Below, in pieces: positions 17,022 to 25,507 of a stretch of 64,000 nucleotides of DNA. How positions within the stretch are numbered: the stretch's first letter is position 1; each line of letters opens with the position of its first letter. A program made the position numbers and the translations under genes. The notes beneath the pieces are model-generated. The model worked only from the letters and a program-made list of their open reading frames with translations. It was not told the origin of the DNA and did not search any database. The stretch comes from JAJPJE01 sp963724985 (GTDB taxonomy: Bacteria > Acidobacteriota > Terriglobia > Terriglobales > Acidobacteriaceae): contig CAVRWV010000003.1 of assembly GCA_963724985.1 (NCBI GenBank), forward strand, positions 124,001 to 188,000. The letters are read 5' to 3'.

Positions 17022-17134
17022 ACAAAAGAGTGGAATTCGCCTTTCCTTCATCCAGCGGCTTAAAATGGACGGTTGACCAGATCTGAAGCAGCATTTCTGG
17101 TCCGCAAGCTCATCCCAAAAGCGATACACCGATC

Positions 17135-17863
17135 ATGTCCGCCCATCGTCAACGCGCTGTCGTCTTGCTTAGTGGAGGGATGGATTCCTGTGTCTGCGCT
17201 GCTCTCGCTGCGCGCGACTACGATGCCGCCGCCTTGCACATCAGCTACGGCCAGCGCACGGAAGGTCGTGAGCAGCGTTCGTTTCATGCCATCTGCGACC
17301 GGCTGGGTTTCACAAATCGGCTGATCGTGCGCAATCCGGTATTTGCGGCAATCGGAGGCTCGGCTCTGACCGATCCGAACATTGCCGTGCCCGTTGCCCC
17401 GCCCGAATTCGCCGGAGTCGATCCGAACGGCCACGGAGCGCAGATCCCGGTCACCTATGTTCCGTTCCGTAATGCGCACTTTCTAGCGGCGGCAGTGAGT
17501 TGGGCCGAAGTCCTGGGGGCAGAGAAGATTTTGATCGGGGCCGTCGAACAGGATAGCTCCGGCTATCCGGATTGCCGCCCATCGTTTTATCGCGCCTATA
17601 ACGAAGCCATCAAAGTGGGCACGAAGGAGGGCACGATTGAGGTGATCACCCCCCTCATCGGCCTCCGCAAGGCGCAGATTGTGACGCTCGGCCTTGAACT
17701 CGGCGCGCCCTTCGATTTAACGTGGTCATGCTACAGTCGCGAGGATCGCGCCTGTGGCGTATGCGATAGTTGCGTGCTGCGATTGCGTGCCTTTGAAACT
17801 GCTGGTGCCCGCGATCCGATTTCCTACGTCGAGACCGGGAAATCGGAATTACGGCACGCCTGA
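17135..17863 (+). CDS. queC: 7-cyano-7-deazaguanine synthase (QueC)
   Basis: QueC uses ATP and ammonia to turn 7-carboxy-7-deazaguanine into preQ0, the last step before export to QueF and Tgt. The PP-loop 'VVLLSGGMDSCVC' is intact, as are 'ALHISYGQRT', 'VPFRNAHFLAAAVSWAE' and 'GAVEQDSSGYPDCRPSFY'. The zinc-binding cysteines are in 'CYSREDRACGVCDSC'. Its 242 residues are slightly longer than usual owing to an insert around 'DPNIAVPVAPPEFAGVDP'. It completes the queD-queE-queC group. Confidence 0.95.
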   Translation: MSAHRQRAVVLLSGGMDSCVCAALAARDYDAAALHISYGQRTEGREQRSFHAICDRLGFTNRLIVRNPVFAAIGGSALTDPNIAVPVAPPEFAGVDPNGHGAQIPVTYVPFRNAHFLAAAVSWAEVLGAEKILIGAVEQDSSGYPDCRPSFYRAYNEAIKVGTKEGTIEVITPLIGLRKAQIVTLGLELGAPFDLTWSCYSREDRACGVCDSCVLRLRAFETAGARDPISYVETGKSELRHA

Positions 17864-17930
17864 TTTCCGGCGCGCGAGCGCCGTTTTTGTTGCAATTATT
17901 CCTGGTGCAGAAATGAGCCGGAGGGCTGAA

Positions 17931-19031
17931 ATGAAAAGATTCACATCCATATTGCTGGCGCTGGTGGCGGTGGCCGTAATCGCCCCCGCCACTTGGGGAA
18001 CTGAAGTTTGTACGGTAAAGGGAACCGTGAAAGACGAGAACGGCAAGCCTATGCCGAATGCGACTGTTCAGGCTATCAGCAAGGAGACTGGCCGAACCTA
18101 TCCTTTCAAAACGGGCAAGAACGGCGATTACTTCTCCCTCGGCGTTGTTTGCGGCAACTACACTTTCTCGCTGATGGATGGCAACCGCACCGTCCTAACC
18201 TTTAACAACGTTCCCCTGAAATCGACGATCGAAAACACCATCGATTTCGACTTGAAGGCCGAGAAAGCCAAGGGCGGGAACGTGCCTTCCGAAGCCGAGC
18301 GCAAGCAGAACGAAGAGGCTCAGAAGGAAAATACCAAGATCAAGGGTTTGAATCAGAGCCTCGCGGATGCTAAAGCAGCCGCCGATGCCAAGGATTATGC
18401 CAAGGCCGTGCAGATCATGACGCAGGCTACGCAGGCCGATCAGACTCATCACTTGCTCTTCTTCAAGTTAGGTGATTATCAGCGGCTCGAAGCAGCCAAC
18501 AATCCTGACAAGAGCGCTGCCAAGCCAGAATTCCAGCAGGCGATCGACAATTACAAAAAGGCCATCGACATGGCGAAGGCCGAGACGAACCCGCCCGTAA
18601 AGCCGGAGATGCTGGGTGCTTATTACAACAACCTTGCCGATGCCCAGTTGAAGGCTGGCGTCGCCGATGACGCCATCCAGAGCTATCAGGCTGCTGCCAC
18701 TGCAGACCCAACCAAGGCCACAACCTACGAGTTCAACGAAGGCGCCGTACTTACCAATACTGGCAAGATCGATCAAGCAATCGCTGTCTTCGATAAGGTG
18801 ATTGCCGCCGATCCCACCAAGGCCGACGCTTACTACTGGAAGGGCGTAAACCTGATGGGCAAGGCCACTCTCAAAGGCAACAAAATGGAAGCGCCTGCAG
18901 GAACCCAGGAAGCTTTCAACAAGTATCTTGAGCTGGCTCCCACCGGACAGTTCGCCGATCCCGCCAAACAGATGCTGGCCAGCATGGGCGCGACCGTCGA
19001 AACGTCTTTCGGCAAAGGCAAAAAGAAGTAG
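17931..19031 (+). CDS. Exported TPR protein with carboxypeptidase-regulatory-like domain
   Basis: The 366-residue protein has a signal peptide (MKRFTSILLALVAVAVIAP) and then a beta-sandwich carboxypeptidase-regulatory-like domain (residues 25-105: 'VKGTVKDENGKPMPNATVQA', 'GDYFSLGVVCGNYTF'). A charged linker is followed by several TPR repeats (residues 150-340: 'AAADAKDYAKAVQIMTQA', 'TGKIDQAIAVFDKVIAADP'). It ends in a basic tail (GKGKKK). Such domain pairs are common in acidobacterial periplasmic proteins, with unknown partners. ATG 17931 is preceded by GGAGGG at good spacing. A terminator follows, so it is a single-gene unit. Confidence 0.8.
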   Translation: MKRFTSILLALVAVAVIAPATWGTEVCTVKGTVKDENGKPMPNATVQAISKETGRTYPFKTGKNGDYFSLGVVCGNYTFSLMDGNRTVLTFNNVPLKSTIENTIDFDLKAEKAKGGNVPSEAERKQNEEAQKENTKIKGLNQSLADAKAAADAKDYAKAVQIMTQATQADQTHHLLFFKLGDYQRLEAANNPDKSAAKPEFQQAIDNYKKAIDMAKAETNPPVKPEMLGAYYNNLADAQLKAGVADDAIQSYQAAATADPTKATTYEFNEGAVLTNTGKIDQAIAVFDKVIAADPTKADAYYWKGVNLMGKATLKGNKMEAPAGTQEAFNKYLELAPTGQFADPAKQMLASMGATVETSFGKGKKK

Positions 19032-19053
19032 CCGTTTTCGGAGAATGAATCAA

Positions 19054-19081
19054 AGCCCGGTCGAGAGATCGGGCTTTTTGT
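19054..19081 (+). terminator. Rho-independent terminator of TPR gene
   Basis: AAGCCCGGTC pairs with GATCGGGCTT (one G-T pair) around GAGA, followed by TTTTTGTTTT. It lies 22 bases after the stop codon. Confidence 0.85.
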
Positions 19082-19427
19082 TTTGGATCTGGACCGAGTT
19101 CTCATGTCAGACTAACGATCTCTGCGCCTGTTGTATCTGCCGCGCCTGGATCTCGATGTACACATTCACCAGCGATACGGCCGCCGGCGTCACTCCAGGG
19201 ATACGGCTCGCCTGCCCCAGCGTTTGCGGGCGCACATGCTGTAGCTTCTCTTTCATCTCGCGCGAAAGTCCGCTTACCCGCGCGTAGTCGAACCAATCGG
19301 GGATGTTGCGCTGCTCCGCCTTCTTCAGCCGCTCGATCGCCTTCTGTTGCTGGTCGAGATAACCGGCGTACTTGATCTCCGTCTCGACTGATTTCAATTC
19401 GTTGCGAATGGCGGAAGAGATCTTCAC

Positions 19428-19459
19428 CGCAGAGGACGCGGAGGGAACAGAGGAATAAA
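19428..19459. repeat. 'accgcagaggacgcggagg' family repeat inside mnmG
   Basis: CACCGCAGAGGACGCGGAGG with following GGAACAGAGGAA matches the dispersed family at 22181-22231. It encodes residues SSVPSASSAVK, an apparent insertion between 'ELLPD' and 'NELKSVETEIKYAGYL'. Confidence 0.6.
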
Positions 19460-20756
19460 AGAAATCAGGCAACAGCTCCCGCAGCACGGGCGCCAGGCTT
19501 TCAATCACGATCTCCGGCCGCCGCAACGCCTGTGCCAGAGGAGCGCCGATCAGAGACGTCAGCGACTGCGGATCAAAGATCGCGGCAGTTGCCTTAGTCG
19601 CATCGCCAGAATCTTCGCCGACCTGCTGGTCACCGCTTTCGCTCGCGCCTCAATCTCCGGCGCGATTCTCTCCAGCATCTCTCGCGACAGCTTCGTCTTC
19701 TCCAGCACCTGCCTGAGTGCCGAAGCCCGCTCCTGCTTCGCCAGGTAATCCGCCCACGCCGCGTCCGAAATCAGCCCTACGCGCCTGCCATGCGGCGTCA
19801 ACCGCCGGTCTGCATTGTCGATGCGCAGGTGCAGCCGGAACTCTGCTCGCGATGTGAACATCCGGTAAGGCTCATTCGTGCCTTTGCTGATCAGGTCGTC
19901 GATCAGGATTGCCGTGTACGCCTCGGTGCGATCGAGCACTAGAGCTTCTTGTTCGTTCACCGCAAGCGCCGCATTGATCCCCGCCATGATTCCCTGGCAC
20001 GCTGCTTCCTCGTATCCGCTGGTTCCGTTGATCTGGCCTGCCAGGTAGAGACGCTCAATCTTCTTCGTCTCCAGCGTGCGCGTCAGTTCCGTCGGATCGA
20101 CCGAGTCGTATTCAATCGCGTATCCCGGCCGCATCATCTCGGCCTTTTCTAGCCCAGGGATCGACGCAATCATTGCCAGCTGAACATCGACGGGCAGGGA
20201 AGTGCTCATCCCGTTCACATAGATCTCATGCGTGTTCAGGCCCTCGGGTTCGAGGTAAAGCTGATGCGTTAGCTTGTCGGGAAACTTGACGATCTTGTCT
20301 TCGATCGACGGGCAATAGCGCGGCCCAATCGATTTGATCTGCCCGCTGTACATCGGCGATCGATTCACATTCTCGCGGATCACGCGATGCGTTTCGTCCG
20401 TGGTGAACGCGATATAGCAGGGCACTTGTGTCTCGTGATGCGCCACACGCTTCGTTCGAAAACTGAATGGCGTCGGATCTTCATCGCCCGGCTGCACTGT
20501 GAAGCGCGACCAGTCGATCGTCCGTCCATCGAGCCGCGGCGGAGTCCCGGTCTTCAGGCGCACCACGCGGAATCCCAAGCGCCGCAGCGATTCACCCAGC
20601 AACTGCGATGGCGGCTCTCCGCTGCGTCCCGCCGGATACTGCTGCTCGCCACAATGGATCAAACCATTCAGGAAGGTGCCAGTCGTGATGACCACTGCTC
20701 CCGCGCTAATGCGCCGCCCATCGCGCAGCACGATTCCGCGAACAACTTGTCGCTGG

Positions 20757-20831
20757 TCGGTAGTCGTTAGTCGTTCGCCATCGCCGCTTGTTTCGGCTTC
20801 TGCCAACGACAAACGACCATCGACGAACGAC
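20757..20831. repeat. 'tagtcgttagtcgtt' family inverted repeat inside mnmG (family D)
   Basis: GGTAGTCGTTAGTCGTTCGC on the left and ACGACAAACGACC plus ATCGACGAACGACC on the right form an imperfect palindrome. Close relatives are at 21336-21420 and 34360-34434. It is read through in frame as part of an insertion of about 40 residues between 'ILE' and 'VVRGIVLRDGRRI'. Confidence 0.75.
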
Positions 20832-21335
20832 CTTTCGCTGCCTGAATGCTGAGGGCTGACGGCTAAGGGCTCCAAAATCAAATCCGCAACTTCCGCCTGC
20901 TTGATCTTCAGGTTCGGTTGCGATTCCAGCACGTCACGCATCTTCAGCCGGTACGCCTGCTTATCGCATTGCGCCCGTGGCGACCACACTGCTGGCCCGC
21001 GCGAGGTGTTCAGCAGACGGAACTGTATGCCCACTGCGTCGGTCACTTCTCCCATGATTCCGCCCAGTGCGTCCACTTCTCGCACCAGATGACCCTTGGC
21101 AATTCCGCCGACCGCGGGATTGCACGACATCTGCGCAATCAGGTCGACGTTCAGCGTGAACAGGGCAGTCTTCAGGCCCATGCGCGCGGCAGCCATGGCA
21201 GCTTCGCAACCGGCATGCCCTGCGCCGACTACCACTACGTCGAAATGTTCGTTGAAATTCGGCATCTGCAGCAGAAGAGAGCAGCCCCACGCTGTTCGCT
21301 CTGCTTCGATTTTATCAGTCGGAGCCATGCAGTCG

Positions 21336-21420
21336 TTGGTCGACCGTCGTTAGTCGTTAGCCAGCACCGCTGCTGCTGCTGGCATTTGCTAACGACTACC
21401 GACGAATGACTAACGACCTG
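21336..21420. repeat. 'tagtcgttagtcgtt' family inverted repeat upstream of mnmG (family D)
   Basis: GTCGTTAGTCGTTAGCCAGC and GCTAACGACTACCGACGAAT form the two arms. It lies in the divergent space between mnmG and the CADD-like gene and is nearly a second copy of the element inside mnmG. Confidence 0.75.
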
Positions 21421-21480
21421 TAATTACTGCGCCCGGCTTCTGTCGTATGATGGACCCATCTTCCTCACATTGGGGTGAGC

Positions 21481-22173
21481 ATGGAATCAAATGCCTTTTG
21501 GACCGAACTGGACGAGCGTGTCGCCAAGTACGACCTGCTCTGCCACCCGTATTACAAGAGCTGGAGCGCCGGATCGCTGACTCGCGAAGATCTTTGCGAG
21601 TACGCCGCCAACTACTATCACCACGTCGCCGCCTTCCCCACTTACCTCGCTGCTTTTTATGCGCGTCTCGAAGATGGCGCCTTCCGCCGCACTGTTCTGG
21701 CAAATCTCGCCGACGAAGAAGCCATCGAAGGCGGACGTCCGCACTCCGAAATGTGGCTGGACTTCGCCGAAGGCATGGGCGCTGATCGCGATGCCGCGCG
21801 CACATCCCAGGCGATCCCAGAGATTCAGGCTCTCATCGCTCACTTCCGCAGCGTCGCTCAGAACAGCTCGCCCGAAGAAGCGCTGGCCTCGTTCTATGCC
21901 TACGAGTCACAGGTCCCGCGTGTCGCCAAAGAAAAAGCTGGCGGACTGCAAGAGATGTATGGCGCCGATCGCAAAACCACCAGCTACTTCACGCTGCACA
22001 CCACCGCGGACGTACATCACTCGAACGTCTGGCGCGAGCAGTTGTCAGAGCGTCTGGAAGCAAATCCAGAAATGGCCGAGCGAGCACTCGCATCCGCCGA
22101 AGCTGCTGCGAAAGCGCTTTGGACGGCCCTCGATGGCATCGAAGCCCAGCGGCAGACACGAGCTGCTGCCTAG
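21481..22173 (+). CDS. CADD-type PqqC/TenA-like protein, putative p-aminobenzoate synthase
   Basis: The 230-residue all-helical protein belongs to the heme-oxygenase-like superfamily and resembles chlamydial CADD. Candidate dimetal ligands match that group: Glu and His in 'EEAIEGGRPHSEMWLDF', Glu in 'YAYESQVP', and His/Asp/His in 'LHTTADVHHSNVW'. N-terminal 'CHPYYKSWSAG' carries tyrosines that could be the self-sacrificed residue known in CADD. Chlamydial CADD makes p-aminobenzoate for folate from its own Tyr side chain. Assignment of that chemistry here is by family inference. ATG 21481 follows GGGGTG at good spacing; GTG at 21475 is the alternative. Confidence 0.7.
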   Translation: MESNAFWTELDERVAKYDLLCHPYYKSWSAGSLTREDLCEYAANYYHHVAAFPTYLAAFYARLEDGAFRRTVLANLADEEAIEGGRPHSEMWLDFAEGMGADRDAARTSQAIPEIQALIAHFRSVAQNSSPEEALASFYAYESQVPRVAKEKAGGLQEMYGADRKTTSYFTLHTTADVHHSNVWREQLSERLEANPEMAERALASAEAAAKALWTALDGIEAQRQTRAAA

Positions 22174-22180
22174 ACGAATT

Positions 22181-22231
22181 CACCACAGAGGACACAGGGC
22201 AACACTATAGCCTCTGCGTCCTCTGCGGTGA
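22181..22231. repeat. 'caccacagaggacacag' inverted repeat (family F)
   Basis: CACCACAGAGGACACAGGGC and CCTCTGCGTCCTCTGCGGTG form a 20-bp imperfect stem with a 10-nt loop. It lies just after the CADD-like stop and may act as a transcript end. Arms of the same family occur inside selD and mnmG. Confidence 0.75.
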
Positions 22232-22287
22232 AATCGCTGTTGCTTCGCGAACAAACCCCGCGCATGCAAAGTAAACCGTTCTGTACA

Positions 22288-22716
22288 ATGCCTCTCATGT
22301 CCCGCCCCGTTCCCATCGGCGCGCACGCCGAGGTCGAAGAAGTTGTCGAGTTCAAGCACACGCTCACCGCTCACCACAGCCAGTTGCCTCCCGTTTATTC
22401 CACCCCCGACATGATCCGCCTCATGGAGACCGCCTGTTTCCATGCTCTTCAGCCCTATGCGGAAGACGGCGAAATTAACGTCGGTACAGCGATCAATGTG
22501 CAACATCGTGCTGCGACAGGAATCGGTTCGCGTGTCCGTGCTCGCGCCGAATTGGAATCTTTCGACGGCCGGTTCTACATCATGCGAGTAAGCGCCTGGG
22601 TCGTCCCAGATTCGTCCCAGAACTCCGGTTCGGCAATCAAAGAGATCGGTCGCGGCACGATTCACCGAGCTGTCATTAAGGTCGCCGACTTCGTCTCCAA
22701 GCTTCCAAACCGTTAA
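22288..22716 (+). CDS. Hot-dog-fold thioesterase (FlK-like)
   Basis: The 142-residue protein fits the fluoroacetyl-CoA-thioesterase-like branch of hot-dog proteins: 'LPPVYSTPDMIRLMETACFH' with the helix bearing Glu, 'GTAINVQHRAATGIGSRVRA' and 'RAELESFDGRFYIMRVSAWV'. Members hydrolyse acyl-CoA thioesters; the natural substrate here is unknown. Cytosolic, no signal peptide. ATG at 22288 or 22297 (MSRPVPIG) are both possible. It follows the CADD-like gene after an inverted repeat, so co-transcription is doubtful. Confidence 0.7.
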   Translation: MPLMSRPVPIGAHAEVEEVVEFKHTLTAHHSQLPPVYSTPDMIRLMETACFHALQPYAEDGEINVGTAINVQHRAATGIGSRVRARAELESFDGRFYIMRVSAWVVPDSSQNSGSAIKEIGRGTIHRAVIKVADFVSKLPNR

Positions 22717-23187
22717 CAAGCGTCAGCTCTTTTCCCTAGCTCAGGACAGCATCTTGCCTACATATGTGCAACTTATTGCACATACTTCACTTCCAGCGTA
22801 CATGGATTGTTGCTAAATCTACGTGTTGCAATACTCAACTCTGGTACTCAGGTTGCACTTACCTAGGCGTTCGGTGATGATGACAAAAACTGTCATTAAT
22901 CGCCCATTTTGGAACAACTTGTAAGTTATTGGCAGGTTCGGCAATGCAAGGGAGTTCGTTACTTCCCGACACGTTGCTCCCCTCCTCCTGCCGGGCTTGC
23001 AGTTGCGGCCATGGGACAGATATTTGCAGCTGAGTCGTAATATTCTGCGCTCGGTGTGAAAAAGGCACGATCGTGACCAACGATTCTGCCGATACAACTG
23101 GCGCACAAATCAGCAGCATCTTCTTCTACTCTGGCCAGCAACTCGGATGAACCAGGCTTTTGAGGCCGAATCAGGAAGGAAACAGCG
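22717..23187. other. 471-bp non-coding stretch with a perfect inverted repeat
   Basis: No gene is visible. TATGTGCAA-CTTA-TTGCACATA (22763-22784) is a perfect 9-bp inverted repeat, and TGACAAAAACTGTCA lies near 22888. Either could be an operator for the downstream PEP-CTERM gene or a small hairpin. The distal part presumably carries that gene's promoter. Confidence 0.4.
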
Positions 23188-23835
23188 GTGAAACGAACCC
23201 TCGGGAAAATAGCTCTTCTGGCAGCCATCGCGCTGCTCGCGTCCACAGCCGTCTATGCAGATAGCGTCACTCTTGCCAGCTTAGGCACGGCCGCAGCTCC
23301 CGGCCAGACTAATTCTTCTGGCAATCCAACTCTCGCCATCGATCCCAACGCCGCCTGGTCCCATGCCCTCGGAACGTCTTCGTGGGTCTCGTTCACCACG
23401 AGCGGAAACACTAACGCTTCCAATTACGTCCAGGTCGCGAACGGAACTGTAACCAGCTTTTTCGACAGCTTCAGCTTATCGGGAACGCCGACGTCCGGCT
23501 CCATCGAAGTCATGGCCGACGATTCGACGTCTGTACTGCTGAACGGTCATCTCTTGATCGCTGAGGCTACCACGACGAACAACACCTACAATACCTGCTC
23601 CGATTTCGCCATCGGGTGCAAAGGTGCTTACGTCATCAATCTGCCTACGGACTATCTCGTAACCGGAGATAACGTCCTCCAGTTCGACGTCGCGCAGCGC
23701 GCTGGCGTGTCGTACGGTCTCGATTACTACGGCACGATCAACACGACAGCTGCGGTTCCGGAGCCTTCCAGCATGCTGTTGCTCGGCTCGGGGATTTCAG
23801 CCGCGTTCATCCGTCTGCGCAAGAAGACCAAGTAA
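23188..23835 (+). CDS. PEP-CTERM sorting domain protein
   Basis: The 215-residue protein has a signal peptide (MKRTLGKIALLAAIALLAST, cleavage near YADS). The mature region is Ser/Thr/Asn-rich and beta-predicted ('FFDSFSLSGTPTSGSIEVMA', 'VLLNGHLLIAEA'). At the C-terminus comes the sorting signal 'VPEPSSMLLLGSG', a hydrophobic stretch and basic end 'RLRKKTK'. PEP-CTERM proteins are processed by an exosortase and exported to the surface or exopolysaccharide. The start is GTG with GGAAGGA about nine bases upstream. No exosortase lies nearby. A strong terminator follows. Confidence 0.88.
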   Translation: MKRTLGKIALLAAIALLASTAVYADSVTLASLGTAAAPGQTNSSGNPTLAIDPNAAWSHALGTSSWVSFTTSGNTNASNYVQVANGTVTSFFDSFSLSGTPTSGSIEVMADDSTSVLLNGHLLIAEATTTNNTYNTCSDFAIGCKGAYVINLPTDYLVTGDNVLQFDVAQRAGVSYGLDYYGTINTTAAVPEPSSMLLLGSGISAAFIRLRKKTK

Positions 23836-23851
23836 GTTCGCAGCGAACTCA

Positions 23852-23886
23852 AAAGGGCAGCCGCCATCCGGCTGCCTTTTTTCTTT
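23852..23886 (+). terminator. Rho-independent terminator of PEP-CTERM gene
   Basis: AAAGGGCAGCCG and CGGCTGCCTTTT pair around a short loop, followed by TTTTTTCTTTT, ending 50 bases after the stop codon. Confidence 0.88.
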
Positions 23887-23909
23887 TGGAATGGCAACTT
23901 GGTTTGACT

Positions 23910-24347
23910 TCAATGGCCCAGGTGGTACGGATGTCCCTTCAGGATGGTGTATGCGCGATAAATCTGTTCCAGCATCACCACTCGCGCCAACTCATGGGCC
24001 AGCGTCATCTTTCCGAGCGATAGCTTGATTCCCGCCGACCGCATCACCTCTTCGGCGAACCCATCTGCCGGCCCAATCGCAAACATCATCTGTGACGTTC
24101 CGCGATCCTGATGATCCCGAATGAAGGCGGCCAGTTCCTCCGACGAGACCTGTTTTCCACGAGAGTCGAGCAACACCAGAAACGGCCTTGGCGCACTTTT
24201 GTCGAGCCATTTGAGCAGTGCCGCTTCGTTCGGAAATTCCTGCGCTTCGATTGGGTTGTAGCGAGAAATCCGCTTTAGATATTCGTTGGTGAGTGCCTGG
24301 TACGCAGGCTCTTTGGTCTTGCCGATCCAAGCAACGCGCAGCTTCAC
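23910..24347 (-). CDS. rlmH: 23S rRNA (pseudouridine1915-N3)-methyltransferase RlmH
   Basis: RlmH methylates pseudouridine 1915 of 23S rRNA in the assembled 70S ribosome using SAM. The SPOUT-fold knot motifs are present: 'LLDSRGKQVSSEELA', 'FAIGPADGFAEEV', 'SLGKMTLAHELARVVMLEQIYRA' and C-terminal 'HPYHLGH'. The length of 145 residues is normal. It is the last gene of the minus-strand series nadD-rsfS-activator-rlmH, a ribosome-maturation neighbourhood. Confidence 0.95.
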   Translation of the reverse strand: MKLRVAWIGKTKEPAYQALTNEYLKRISRYNPIEAQEFPNEAALLKWLDKSAPRPFLVLLDSRGKQVSSEELAAFIRDHQDRGTSQMMFAIGPADGFAEEVMRSAGIKLSLGKMTLAHELARVVMLEQIYRAYTILKGHPYHLGH

Positions 24348-24542
24348 CGGACTAGTGTCTAGCGCCCAGCGGCCAGTTTTCCAGCAAAATCGTCAGATGC
24401 GCTTGGTGACGTGAGCATTCCGCGCGTCTTAACTGTCGGCTCAGAACTAAGATCCTGGAGTAGCCGGTAGTCACTTGTGATTGAAAATCTTCGCGCTAGC
24501 CAGCTACGCCACGGACGCCGCGATGCACTTCTAAACCAGGAG

Positions 24543-25469
24543 CTACCCCAGGTTGTACCGCTTGCGTTTCTCCAGCAGCGTCTTTCGACTGATTCCCAAT
24601 ATCCGCGCCGCCTGCGTTTTCTTGCCGCGCGTATGTTCCAGCACGCGCACGATGTGATGCCGTTCCAATTCTTCCAGCGACATCTGCGGAGCTCCATTGG
24701 CATGCCGCAAATACCACGGCAGGTCGTCCAGCTGGATCTCCGGCGGAGTCGCCGACAGAACAGCTCGCTCTACGATCTGCCGCAATTCGCGAACGTTTCC
24801 CGGATAGTCGTACTCCGCCAGCGCTGCCAGCGTATCCTGCGTGAACTTCATCCGTGGTTGCTTATGGACCTCCAGCGCCTGGCCCAAAAAGTGTTCGACC
24901 AGGGCAATAATGTCCTGCCGCCGCTCGCGCAGCGGACGGATCGCAATCGGCACTACGTTCAGCCGGTAATACAGATCCTTGCGCAGCGCATGTCGCGCCA
25001 TCGCCTGCTCCAAATCCACGCTCGTCAACGCGATGATCGTCGCCTTCACTTCTACGCTGCGATTGCCGCCGACCCGTTCAGTCCGCTGATCCTCAATCGC
25101 GCGCAGCAGCTTCGCCTGCAAAGGCAGGCTTAGGGCGGCAACCTCGTTCAGCACAACCGTCCCGCTTCCTGCCAGCTCCAGCTGGCCCGGTTTGGGACCA
25201 GCGAGACCAGGAATCGCTCCAGCCTCGCATCCGAACAGTTCGGTCTCGAGAAAAGTCTGTCCGAGGTTGGCGCAGTCGATGTGAACGATGGGACGTGTCG
25301 CGCGTGAGCTCAGCGAATGCAGCAGCAGCGCCAGCAACTTTTTGCCAGTTCCGCCTTCGCCGCGGATCAGCACCGTAGCTGACGTCGGCGCGATCCGTTG
25401 CACGTCGCTCAACAACTGTTTCGAGTTCGGATCTTCCGCGATCCACGAGGCCAGCACCGCGTCGCGCAT
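24543..25469 (-). CDS. Degenerate sigma54-activator-like AAA+ protein with Fis-type HTH
   Basis: The 308-residue protein has the NtrC-type AAA+ core and a C-terminal Fis-like helix-turn-helix ('KKTQAARILGISRKTLLEKR'). Key residues depart from the family. Walker A is 'GEGGTGKKLLA'. The GAFTGA loop that grips sigma54 is replaced by 'GAIPGLAG'. Walker B reads 'VVLNEVAAL', with Asn for the catalytic Asp. The arginine-finger segment 'LRKDLYYRLNV' is kept. It probably cannot drive sigma54 open-complex formation and may act as a plain DNA-binding regulator. ATG 25469 is chosen because a start at 25646 would overlap rsfS by 139 bases. It has no receiver domain. Confidence 0.8.
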   Translation of the reverse strand: MRDAVLASWIAEDPNSKQLLSDVQRIAPTSATVLIRGEGGTGKKLLALLLHSLSSRATRPIVHIDCANLGQTFLETELFGCEAGAIPGLAGPKPGQLELAGSGTVVLNEVAALSLPLQAKLLRAIEDQRTERVGGNRSVEVKATIIALTSVDLEQAMARHALRKDLYYRLNVVPIAIRPLRERRQDIIALVEHFLGQALEVHKQPRMKFTQDTLAALAEYDYPGNVRELRQIVERAVLSATPPEIQLDDLPWYLRHANGAPQMSLEELERHHIVRVLEHTRGKKTQAARILGISRKTLLEKRKRYNLG

Positions 25470-25507
25470 GCCGCCGCACACATACAGCGCTGGGGAAGGG
25501 TTGGTGA

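Larger units (their letters stand above)
19107..21265 (-). pseudogene. mnmG: tRNA uridine-5-carboxymethylaminomethyl modification enzyme MnmG, frameshifted and with repeat-derived insertions
   Basis: MnmG, with MnmE, installs the (c)mnm5 group on wobble U34. FAD motif 'VVVVGAGHAGCEAAMAAARMG' and 'SCNPAVGGIAKGHLVREVDALGG' lead, and the C-terminal helical domain ('LRRPEIVIESL', 'EIKYAGYLDQQQKAIERL', 'GQASRIPGVTPAA') closes it, but the last 140 residues are in another frame. The first frame stops at 19559. The whole interval is 2159 nt, so one missing base between about 19560 and 19630 would give 719 residues. That is some 90 more than usual. Extra segments sit at about 20755-20875 and 19425-19465, both matching dispersed repeats. 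No slippery heptamer was found at the break. Start MPNFNEHFDV at 21265 is chosen. As read the C-terminal domain would be lost. Confidence 0.85.

Noticed and set aside
19559..19640. Programmed -1 frameshift in mnmG
   Set aside because: No X-XXY-YYZ slippery heptamer or following strong stem was seen; a plain indel is simpler.
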